64,000 nucleotides of DNA from Myxococcales bacterium (GTDB lineage Bacteria; Myxococcota_A; UBA796; GCA-2862545), in the NCBI GenBank assembly GCA_019634415.1, contig JAHQVJ010000031.1, forward strand, positions 1 to 64,000, written 5' to 3'. Of this stretch, positions 8,682 to 15,874 are shown piece by piece. Each line of letters opens with the position of its first letter. Position 1 is the stretch's first letter. The notes below the pieces were generated by a model. That model had not been told where the DNA came from, did no database searches, and saw only the letters and a program-made list of their open reading frames with translations. A program made the position numbers and the translations under genes.

Positions 8682-9653
8682 TCAGCCCAGCACGCCTCGT
8701 CCGGCCAGGTGGGCGCGGTCGTGGGGGGCGTCCAGATCGTAGTGCGCCGGAAGGGCGGCCACGATGCGGCGCGGATTGATGGAGGTGTGGCTCACGTAGT
8801 AGTGGTCGCGGATGTGCTGCAGATCGAGGGTGGCGCGGATCTCGGGCACCTGGGCGATCTCGCGGGTGAAGGCCCAGAGGTGCTCGTAGTCCACCAGGCG
8901 CTTGATGCTGCACTTGAAGTGGGTGTTGTAGACGGGATCGAAGCGCACCAGCGTGGTGAAGAGGCGGACGTCGGCTTCGGTGAACTGCTCCCCGGTGAGC
9001 CAGCGCTGGCGCGACAGGCGATCGTCGAGGCGGTCGAGCTCCTCGAACAGGGCGGTCACGGCGTGGTCGTAGGCTTCCTGGGAGCTGGCGAAGCCACACT
9101 TGTACACGCCGTTGTTGACGCGGTCGTAGATGGGGCCGTTCACCTCGTCGATGACGTCCAGCCGGTCCTTCGGCGACAGCGACAGCTCGGGCCGCGTGGC
9201 GAGGTCCTGGAACGCCCAGTCGAGCATGCGGATGATCTCGGAGGACTCGTTGTTCACGATGGTGCGTTCGCGACTGTCCCAGAGCACGGGCACGGTGATG
9301 CGGCCTGTGTGACCGGGGTTGGCGATCTCGTAGATCTGGCGCATGAAGGTGGCGTTCTCGTGCGGGTCTGGGATGACCCCCTCGCCCTCTTCGAAGTTCC
9401 AGCCGCGCTCGTCGTTGAACCAGTGCACCACCGAGATGGAGATGACGTCCTGCAGACCCTTGAGCGCCCGGGTGATCAGGGTGCGGTGGGCCCAGGGGCA
9501 GGCGTGGCTGACGTAGAGGTGGTACCGGCCGGCCTCGGGTGCGAAGCGAGCATCGGGCGCGTCCTCGATCCAGTGGTGGAAGTCGGTGGGGCGCCGCTGG
9601 AACGCGCCGGTGGGGGCTGTGGTGTCTCCGGTGCCGGGCTTTCCGCTGAGCAT
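8682..9653 (-). CDS. Glutathionyl-hydroquinone reductase (YqjG/Ecm4 type)
   Basis: 323 residues. The N-terminal thioredoxin-fold half carries the catalytic C-P-W-A-H motif at residues 52-56, and the C-terminal half is the helical GST-like domain with D-R-L-S-R-Q-R-W-L-T-G. This matches Xi-class glutathione transferases, which remove glutathione from glutathionyl-hydroquinones using the active-site Cys. The reading frame stays open further upstream, but the start at 9653 is chosen because AGGAGG lies seven bases before it and homology begins there. It heads the minus-strand group with the GH3-like and phosphoesterase genes. Confidence 0.88.
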   Translation of the reverse strand: MLSGKPGTGDTTAPTGAFQRRPTDFHHWIEDAPDARFAPEAGRYHLYVSHACPWAHRTLITRALKGLQDVISISVVHWFNDERGWNFEEGEGVIPDPHENATFMRQIYEIANPGHTGRITVPVLWDSRERTIVNNESSEIIRMLDWAFQDLATRPELSLSPKDRLDVIDEVNGPIYDRVNNGVYKCGFASSQEAYDHAVTALFEELDRLDDRLSRQRWLTGEQFTEADVRLFTTLVRFDPVYNTHFKCSIKRLVDYEHLWAFTREIAQVPEIRATLDLQHIRDHYYVSHTSINPRRIVAALPAHYDLDAPHDRAHLAGRGVLG

Positions 9654-9742
9654 GGGCGCCTCCTGGCTCAGCGATATTGCCGGAGCGTCGGGCAGCCCAC
9701 GGCCGCGCGCAGAACAGACTGTCCTCGTGGTGCAACAGCTTT

Positions 9743-9800
9743 GGCGTTCGGCGGTCAGCGTTGGAGCCGTCGGCGTTCGGTAGTCAGCGTCGGAGCGGTC
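9743..9800. repeat. Two tandem copies of a 29-bp repeat
   Basis: Units at 9743-9771 and 9772-9800 both begin GGCGTTCGG and match at 25 of 29 positions, with no spacer. They sit between the hydroquinone reductase start and the end of the decayed transposase gene, 17 bases from the latter, so they may mark an insertion-sequence boundary or a local slippage duplication. Confidence 0.7.
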
Positions 9801-9817
9801 AGATGTTCTGTTGAGCG

Positions 9818-10658
9818 TCAAGCGGTAATCCGGTGAAAGGCTTCGCCGTTCCAAGGTTGTTCGTGCTTGCGCATCGCCACGAAGCTGTGGAGCAGGCGAC
9901 GTGCCACAGCGACGTCGGCGACCTTCGGCGGCTTGCCGCGGTTCACGAGCCGTTGCCGCCAGACCGAGACGTGGGGCGAGAAGCGTGTGGTGTTCCACGC
10001 AGCCAGGAACAGGCCAGTGCGAAGCCGCTTGTTGCCTCGCTTGGAGATTCGGCGGGCGGCGTCCATGGTGCCGGACTGCCAGGGCTGAGGATCGAGGCCG
10101 GCAAAGGCCGTGAGCTGTCGGGCGTCCATGTCGGGAGGGAGGCAGGCGAGCTCGGAGATGACGTGAGCGCAGTCACATCGGCGACCCCCGGCGTCGTGGC
10201 CAACAGCGTGCGCCATCCGTCCAGCGAGGTGTCGGTCTTGGCGACCTGAAGTGCCTGTGCTTCCAACACCGCAGCTCGACCAAACGCCTCTTCTCGGTGG
10301 CCATCTGGTCGACGAGCTGCTTGCGGCGGCGCATGACCTCCCGCAGCTGCTTGGCCGCGGCGCTGGGAGGAGTCCAGGGCACGAACTCCATCGAAGACGC
10401 GAAGCGGGCCAACATCTGGCTGTCGGCGCGGTTCGTCTTGCCCCGCTGGCGGATGGCCTTAGCGAAGTTGCGGGTCGCCGGGGATTGGCGACCATCACCT
10501 CGATGCTGGGCGTGCGGGCCAGCACGTCGACGAGATCGAAGCCTCTTGGCGATCTGGTCGATGCCGGCCGGGGTGTTGGGCACGTCGACCGACCAGGCGG
10601 GTTCGAGGAGGGCGACCGAGAGGGTGGACTTGCTGACGTCGATTCCAGCGTGACGCAT
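9818..10658 (-). pseudogene. Degenerate IS110-family transposase
   Basis: The reading begins M-R-H-A-G-I-D-V-S-K-S-T-L at 10658, the classic RuvC-like N-terminus of IS110-family (DEDD) transposases, and ends in the conserved C-terminal part: A-F-A-G-L-D-P, a G-T-M-D-A-A-R-R-I-S-K-R-G-N-K-R-L-R segment and a W-N-G-E terminus. No single frame covers it. The conserved segments jump frames near 10550, 10475, 10265 and 10165, and the part around the second catalytic Asp/Glu is short by roughly 20 residues. At 841 bases it is also shorter than intact members (about 1000 bases). It is therefore a pseudogene and cannot encode an active recombinase. Confidence 0.88.
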
Positions 10659-11001
10659 GAGCGGCTCCGTGAGATAACGGTGGTTGCCCCTGACCCTGCA
10701 ACGACGTTCCTCGGCCATGCTTGTCATGCGCGCTCTCGGGCGTTGGATGTTCTTCGGCTTCGGAACGTGAGGGCAGGGGCTCCTCCCCCTCTGACAGACA
10801 GGCTCGAAGGGCCTCGTGGCGTCCTGGGAGGCGCTTGATCCTGCCACACCGCACGGGCGGGCGGCATCCCGCTCTCTTCGGGCTCCAGCACAAGCGTTCA
10901 GTCCGGGAGCTGATTGCTAATCGCTGATTGCTAATCGCTAATCGCTGTCTGCCACCTACGGATTCCAACCCGTCAGCGCATCGGTCGCACGAGCCGCTGG
11001 G
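10659..11001. other. Non-coding relic flanking the IS110 pseudogene, with a 14-bp tandem repeat
   Basis: 343 bases without a supportable gene, upstream of the dead transposase. In IS110-group elements this side carries the non-coding end that specifies the bridge RNA, so this stretch may be its remnant; no structure was verified. At 10911-10938 the unit TGATTGCTAATCGC occurs twice in exact tandem, followed by a partial third copy to about 10947, an AT-richer island in this GC-rich DNA. Confidence 0.45.
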
Positions 11002-11619
11002 TCAGCGCCGCTCTACGGGGTTGCCCTCGCGGTCGCACACCAGCTTGCGCTTGTACAGGCGCTTCATCGTGGGCTTGTCCCGGGTGCGGTCGTTGGCGTC
11101 GAGCACCTCGCGCACGATCTCCTGAAGCGAGGGCACCTCGTACTCGGCGCGCTTGGCGTCGGTGGTGTTGCCGTCGAGCTCCACCAAGCACAGCCGCCCC
11201 TCGGCGTCGAGCACGGTCTGGGTGCCGAAGGTCTGCCGCGTGCCCCCGGCCACCCGCCGCCGGTCCACGGAGTACGCCGACAGCCACAGGCCGCGCTCGG
11301 CGTGCTCGGCCAGCGCCTCCGCTGCCAGCGTGCCAGCCCTGTCCAGCACCTTCTGGTTGTCGACCTGCAGGAGCACCCAGGCGGCGTGCCACTTGTCTTG
11401 GGCCGTGCACAGCTGACCCCACGAGTGGTACTCGAGGAAGGTCTTGGCGCGCTTCTTGGCCCTGCTGGCGGCACCGCCGTCTCCCTGGCGCAGCGCGTCT
11501 GCATCGGCCGTGCTGGCCTCGTACAGCGCTGCGATGCGCTCGGAGTTGGTGGCGATGGAGCCCTCGTCGGCGCAGGGGTCCGTCTGAGCGAGCGCGAGAC
11601 TGGTGAGTACGACGATCAT
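11002..11619 (-). CDS. Exported DUF6624-like protein, copy 1
   Basis: 205 residues with a short signal peptide (M-I-V-V-L-T-S-L-A-L-A then Q). The mature part shares with the gene at 12750-13406 the order C-A-D-E, L-C-T-x-Q-D-K-W, A-A-W, R-R-R/K-R-V-A-G-G, R-Q-T/S-F/Y, T-Q-T and a final D-A-N block. The QD-W helix, the R-Q-x-x-x-T-Q strand and the D-x-x-R-x-x-Y-x-V segment resemble the DUF6624 family, whose function is unknown. The start at 11619 is chosen because the signal peptide begins there; the upstream in-frame extension has no signal-like sequence. Confidence 0.7.
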   Translation of the reverse strand: MIVVLTSLALAQTDPCADEGSIATNSERIAALYEASTADADALRQGDGGAASRAKKRAKTFLEYHSWGQLCTAQDKWHAAWVLLQVDNQKVLDRAGTLAAEALAEHAERGLWLSAYSVDRRRVAGGTRQTFGTQTVLDAEGRLCLVELDGNTTDAKRAEYEVPSLQEIVREVLDANDRTRDKPTMKRLYKRKLVCDREGNPVERR

Positions 11620-11755
11620 GCGCGCATGATACCCGCCGTGGGCTGGTGTTACGCGCGCGCGCCGAAATCCGTATTCCGATGGGCTACATCTTGATCGGAG
11701 CGGCGGTAACTGGGCGCTGTGGTGGTCGTAGGCCAGGGTGAACCCTGGAGGCCCC

Positions 11756-12736
11756 ATGAAGCCCACGATGTCTGCCCTGATCCTGCTCGCCCTCGCCGTG
11801 TCCACCACGGCGGCCGCTGGGGAGGACGTGTTCCTCGACAGCATCATCGACTTCGACGACACGTCGGTCCGCTTGCCCGTCTACGAGGGGGTGCGCGACG
11901 GCGAGACCATCTACTACATCGTCACCGAGGCGTCCGACGGAGACGCAGCGGACGACTACGGTGTCCCCGACGTCAGCAAGCTCGAGAACGCAGCAGGGAC
12001 GGGTGCCGTACAGCAGGTCACGGTGGACGACGACGGCCGCATTGTCTTCCCCGCGTCGGTGGACTTCAGCCCAGCGCGCGTGGTGGTCGGCGACCCGGTC
12101 ACGGGCTTCCCGCCGCTGCAGGCCGAGCCCGGCGCGGTGGGCGAGGACGGCTACTCGCCGCTGATCCAGCTCCCGGACGGCACCATCCTCAACGCTCCGC
12201 ACATCGCCAACGACTCGGGCGACCACGACAGCCTCTTGGGACTCGACGTCGACGCTGGCTATGCCGACATCGAGATGGTGGACGGCTTCGCGAACGACAA
12301 GCCGGTGCTCTACCTGTCGACGGAGGCCTCGGCCCCGGGTCCGGCAGCCCTGGAGGGAGCCACCTACACGCCGGCGCTGAACCTGGCGCCAGGTCTGGGC
12401 AACGACGGCTCGGACTCGTCACGGGCCCAGCTGGCAGCGTTCACCAATGGCCCCACCGGCGTCGACAATCCCGAGCGCCAGGGCCTGAACTCGGCACTGC
12501 TGGGGGAGGGAGGTCCGCGCAACCTCCTGGCGTGGCTGCCCAACCAGGGGCGCTACAGCCCACTGTGGGACGTGCACCTGAGCACCTTCGCCGCGGGCGT
12601 GACGCCAGAGCTCGTCACCGACACCGACGACGTCGAGGACCTGGCGGACGATGGCGACGTGACCGCACCCGACGGCGGGAACTGGGGCGCCACGGGCTTC
12701 ATCGTGAACTGCCCCGTGATGGTGCGGGTGGATTGA
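11756..12736 (+). CDS. Exported acidic protein of unknown function
   Basis: 326 residues with a typical signal peptide (M-K-P-T-M-S-A-L-I-L-L-A-L-A-V-S, cleavage after A-A-A). The mature protein is strongly acidic and soluble-looking, with no recognised domain. The segment H-I-A-N-D-S-G-D-H-D-S and the C-terminal N-W-G-A-T-G-F-I-V-N-C-P-V-M-V-R-V-D suggest a beta-rich secreted protein. Start choice: GGAGG lies five bases before ATG 11756; an in-frame GTG at 11738 has no such site. It is transcribed away from the first DUF6624-like gene and ends 13 bases before the convergent second copy. Confidence 0.62.
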   Translation: MKPTMSALILLALAVSTTAAAGEDVFLDSIIDFDDTSVRLPVYEGVRDGETIYYIVTEASDGDAADDYGVPDVSKLENAAGTGAVQQVTVDDDGRIVFPASVDFSPARVVVGDPVTGFPPLQAEPGAVGEDGYSPLIQLPDGTILNAPHIANDSGDHDSLLGLDVDAGYADIEMVDGFANDKPVLYLSTEASAPGPAALEGATYTPALNLAPGLGNDGSDSSRAQLAAFTNGPTGVDNPERQGLNSALLGEGGPRNLLAWLPNQGRYSPLWDVHLSTFAAGVTPELVTDTDDVEDLADDGDVTAPDGGNWGATGFIVNCPVMVRVD

Positions 12737-12749
12737 GCGCTCGGCCGCG

Positions 12750-13406
12750 TCAGCCGCCCACCGCGGGGTCGGGCGGCCGCACGCGCTTGCGGTCCTTGGC
12801 CTTGATGGCGAGCGGCGGGCACAGCAGCATGTTGCGCTTCAGCCGCTGCTCGGTGGGTGCGTCGCCGGAGAAGCCGTTGGCGTCGAGCACTCGGCGGTAG
12901 ACCTGCTGCAGCGTCTCCACCCCGTACTGGCGCCGCTGCTCGTCGGTGACGTCGCCCTCGAGGTGGATGAGGCAGGTGCGGCCCTGCGCGTCGACCCGGG
13001 TCTGGGTGGCGTAGGACTGGCGGAAGCCACCCGCCACGCGCTTGTGGTCGAAGGCGAAGGCCACGAGCCACGGCCCGCGGTCGGCGTGGCCCTCCATGGC
13101 CTCGATGGCGAGCTCGTAGGCGCGGGTGAGCACCTCGAGGTCGTCGCTCTGCTGCATCATCCAGGCGGCGTACCACTTGTCCTGCGGCGTGCACAGCTTG
13201 GCCTTCTTGTCGTACTTCATCATGACCTTGGCGCGCTTCTCGTCGCGCTCCAGCACGCTCACGGCGTCGGCCGACCGCACGCTGCGGTCCTCCTCGCCGG
13301 CCTCGAACATCGCCTTGATCTCTTCGGAGTTGGCCTGGGCCAACGCCTCGTCGGCGCACACGTCCGGAGCGGCGAATGCCGCGCTGATTCCCAACCACAG
13401 CATCAT
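12750..13406 (-). CDS. Exported DUF6624-like protein, copy 2
   Basis: 218 residues, paralogue of the protein at 11002-11619 with matching C-A-D-E-A, L-C-T-P-Q-D-K-W-Y-A-A-W and R-V-A-G-G-F-R-Q-S-Y-A-T-Q-T blocks. The N-terminus M-M-L-W-L-G-I-S-A-A-F-A-A is a signal peptide. The start codon overlaps the deformylase stop in an ATGA arrangement, so translation is probably coupled to def; a pairing of an exported protein with deformylase has no obvious functional reason. A basic tail (K-A-K-D-R-K-R-V-R) follows the conserved part. Function unknown. Confidence 0.7.
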   Translation of the reverse strand: MMLWLGISAAFAAPDVCADEALAQANSEEIKAMFEAGEEDRSVRSADAVSVLERDEKRAKVMMKYDKKAKLCTPQDKWYAAWMMQQSDDLEVLTRAYELAIEAMEGHADRGPWLVAFAFDHKRVAGGFRQSYATQTRVDAQGRTCLIHLEGDVTDEQRRQYGVETLQQVYRRVLDANGFSGDAPTEQRLKRNMLLCPPLAIKAKDRKRVRPPDPAVGG

Positions 13407-13924
13407 GCCACCACCTTCTTCTTGGCCACGCGCTTGAGGTACCGACTCCGCTTGAACCGGCTCGCCCGGTCGAGCAGGATGGTGCCCTTGAGGTGATCGA
13501 GCTCGTGCTGCACGATCACCGACTCGTACTCCTCGAACCACTCCGAGCGCGGGCTACCGTCCGCGGCGTCCTGCCACTCCACCTTGATGCGGTAGTTGCG
13601 CTCGATCTCGATCTCGAACTCGGGGACGGACAGGCAGGTCTCCGTCCATGGGATGGTCTGTTGGCTCCGCTCCACGATGGTGGGGTTCACCATGGCGAAG
13701 AAGCGCCGTCCACGGTCCTCCTTCTCCCCGGGGTCGAGCACCACGATCTGCCGCGGATCGGCGACCTGGGGGGCCGCGAGCCCCACGCCGGGTGCGGCGT
13801 ACATGGTCTCGGCCATGTCGCTCACCCGCTGCTCGAGCTCCGGGCCGAACTCGTCGGCTTCGACGGGCCGCGCCGGGTCCTCGAGGATGGGATGCGGGGC
13901 CGTGATGATGTCGAGAACGGCCAT
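13403..13924 (-). CDS. def: Peptide deformylase
   Basis: 173 residues. Removes the N-formyl group from newly made proteins in the cytosol. The three hallmark motifs are present: G-V-G-L-A-A-P-Q at residues 46-53, the metal-ligand Cys97 in E-T-C-L-S (most family members have E-G-C-L-S, so Thr replaces Gly), and H-E-L-D-H at 140-144 giving two His ligands and the catalytic Glu141. Length is normal. Its stop codon overlaps the start of the DUF6624-like gene. A second deformylase elsewhere in the genome would be usual but cannot be judged here. Confidence 0.93.
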   Translation of the reverse strand: MAVLDIITAPHPILEDPARPVEADEFGPELEQRVSDMAETMYAAPGVGLAAPQVADPRQIVVLDPGEKEDRGRRFFAMVNPTIVERSQQTIPWTETCLSVPEFEIEIERNYRIKVEWQDAADGSPRSEWFEEYESVIVQHELDHLKGTILLDRASRFKRSRYLKRVAKKKVVA

Positions 13925-13993
13925 GGGCCTGCCTCCAGCAGCTGGTTGTAACTCCGGGCGGGGCCAACATCATCCATCGTGGTAGGGGAGGCG

Positions 13994-14485
13994 ATGTCGC
14001 ATCGTGAGCCCCTCGATCCCGCCATGTTCGGCGAGGCCCAGCGCTGCTTCGGCTGCGGCCCGCGCAACGACGTGGGCATGCAGCTGACCTTCTTCCGCGA
14101 GGGAGACAGCGTGACGACGACCTTCGCACCGCGGGAGGGCTGGGAAGGGCCTCCGGGCATCGTGCACGGCGGGCTGCAGGCCACCTTGGCCGACGAGCTG
14201 GGCGCCTGGACGGTGATCGGTCTGCGGGGGATGTTCGCCTTCACGGCGTCGCTGCAGCTGCGCTACATGCGCCCCGCGCGCATGGACACCCCCATCGAGG
14301 GCACGGGTCGCATCACAGATCAGGAGGGCGGCCGCACGGTGGTGCGTGTGGATCTGCGACAGGACGGCAAGCGCCTGCTCACGGGCACGGCCACCTACGT
14401 CTCCCCCACGGTGCGCATGGCAGAGCGCATGCTGGGGCAGGAGCTGCCCGAGGCCTGGAAGGACCTGGCCCGAAAGGAGGAGTAG
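13994..14485 (+). CDS. PaaI-type hotdog-fold thioesterase
   Basis: 163 residues from ATG 13994, which follows a GGGGAG site. The N-terminal C-F-G-C-G motif and the central G-I-V-H-G-G-L-Q-A-T-L-A-D-E signature identify the PaaI/YiiD-like hotdog thioesterases, which cleave acyl-CoA thioesters; the Asp in L-A-D-E is the usual catalytic acid. The substrate is unknown. The stop codon directly abuts the GTG start of hen1, so the gene is probably co-transcribed with the RNA-repair cassette, an unusual neighbour for that system. Confidence 0.8.
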   Translation: MSHREPLDPAMFGEAQRCFGCGPRNDVGMQLTFFREGDSVTTTFAPREGWEGPPGIVHGGLQATLADELGAWTVIGLRGMFAFTASLQLRYMRPARMDTPIEGTGRITDQEGGRTVVRVDLRQDGKRLLTGTATYVSPTVRMAERMLGQELPEAWKDLARKEE

Positions 14486-15874
14486 GTGCTCGTCACCCTC
14501 ACCACCACCCATCGTCCCGCCACGGACCTGGGCTACCTGCTGCGCAAGAACCCGGCCCGCGCACAGTCCTTCTCGCTGACCTTCGGCGAGGCCCACGTGA
14601 TCTGGCCGGAAGCCACCGACGAGCGCGCCACCATGGCGCTGCTGGTGGAGCTCGATCCGGTGGCGCTGGTGCGCGGCAAGGTGGGCAGCCCCTCGGGGGG
14701 CCCGCTGGCCATGTACGTCAACGATCGCCCCTACACGGCGTCCTCCTTCCTGTCGGTGGCCCTGGGCAAGGTCCTCCGCTCGGCGCTGAACGGGTCTGCA
14801 CCGGAGCGCCCGGAGCTGGTGAGCACGCCGCTGCCGCTGCAGATCGAGGTGGCCGCGGTGCGCTCGCGGGGTGGGCCTGCGCTGCTGTCCCGCTTGTTCG
14901 AGCCCCTCGGCTACGCGGTGCAGATCGAGCCGCTACCGACCGACGACGAGCCTTGGGAGCAGGGAGCGCTGTTTCGGCTGCGTCTACAGGGCGAGCAGAC
15001 GGTGCAGCACGCGCTGCAGCACCTGTACGTGCTGCTGCCCGTGCTCGACGACGACAAGCACTACTGGGTGGGCCCGGCGGAGGTGGACAAGCTGATGGAC
15101 AAGGCGGGCGACTGGCTCGGCGAGCATCCCGAGTCCCGCTTGGTGGCCAAGCGCTACCTCAAGCACCGCGGCGGGCTGACGCGTCAGGCGCTCACGCAGC
15201 TCGGCGTGATCGACGACGACGACGCGCCGCAGCGGGGAGGGGAGCGCGAGGCCGAGATGGAGCGCCCCCTGAAGCTCAACGACGTGCGCATGGCGCGGGT
15301 GGCGGAGGTGCTGGAGCGCTCGGGGGCCACGCGCGTGGTGGATCTCGGCTGTGGGGAAGGCAAGCTGGTGCGTCGGCTGCTGTCCCGGCGGCAGTTCACC
15401 GAGATCGTGGGAGCCGACGTGTCCGCCGTGTCCCTGGACCGCGCGGAGCGACGGGTGACGGGCGACGGTGGACCCTCGGACGCACCGGAGCGCGTGCGCT
15501 GGCTGCACTCGTCGGCGACCTACCGAGATCCGCGCCTGGACGGCTACGACGCCATCGCCATGGTGGAGGTGATCGAGCACATCGACGCCGAGCGCCTACA
15601 GGCCGTGGTGCACAACGTGCTCGCCGGAGCACGGCCGCGCCTGTGGGTGATCACCACCCCCAACGCCGAGTACAACGTGCGCTTCGAGAGCCTGCCCGCG
15701 GGGCGCTTCCGCCATGCGGATCACCGGTTCGAGTGGACGCGCGCCGAGTTCGAGGCCTGGGCCACGGCGGCCGCACAGGCCCATGGCTACAGCGTGACCT
15801 TCGAGTCCATCGGTCCGTCGGACGAGGCGGTGGGGGCGCCCACCCAGATGGCGCTGCTGCGGGTGATGGCATGA
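14486..15874 (+). CDS. hen1: Hen1 3'-terminal RNA ribose 2'-O-methyltransferase
   Basis: 462 residues from a GTG start. The first ~240 residues are the bacterial Hen1 N-terminal domain that binds and stimulates Pnkp. The C-terminal part is the SAM-dependent methyltransferase: V-V-D-L-G-C-G-E-G-K near residue 284 binds SAM, and E-V-I-E-H near 360 with N-A-E-Y-N and H-A-D-H-R-F-E-W near 409 form the metal-dependent active site typical of Hen1. It 2'-O-methylates the 3' end at the break before ligation, protecting repaired RNA from renewed cleavage. The last four bases overlap the pnkp start (ATGA), so the two are translationally coupled. Confidence 0.94.
   Translation: MLVTLTTTHRPATDLGYLLRKNPARAQSFSLTFGEAHVIWPEATDERATMALLVELDPVALVRGKVGSPSGGPLAMYVNDRPYTASSFLSVALGKVLRSALNGSAPERPELVSTPLPLQIEVAAVRSRGGPALLSRLFEPLGYAVQIEPLPTDDEPWEQGALFRLRLQGEQTVQHALQHLYVLLPVLDDDKHYWVGPAEVDKLMDKAGDWLGEHPESRLVAKRYLKHRGGLTRQALTQLGVIDDDDAPQRGGEREAEMERPLKLNDVRMARVAEVLERSGATRVVDLGCGEGKLVRRLLSRRQFTEIVGADVSAVSLDRAERRVTGDGGPSDAPERVRWLHSSATYRDPRLDGYDAIAMVEVIEHIDAERLQAVVHNVLAGARPRLWVITTPNAEYNVRFESLPAGRFRHADHRFEWTRAEFEAWATAAAQAHGYSVTFESIGPSDEAVGAPTQMALLRVMA

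Noticed and set aside
9818..10658. Functional IS110 transposase
   Set aside because: The conserved protein segments lie in different frames and a piece of the catalytic domain is missing.
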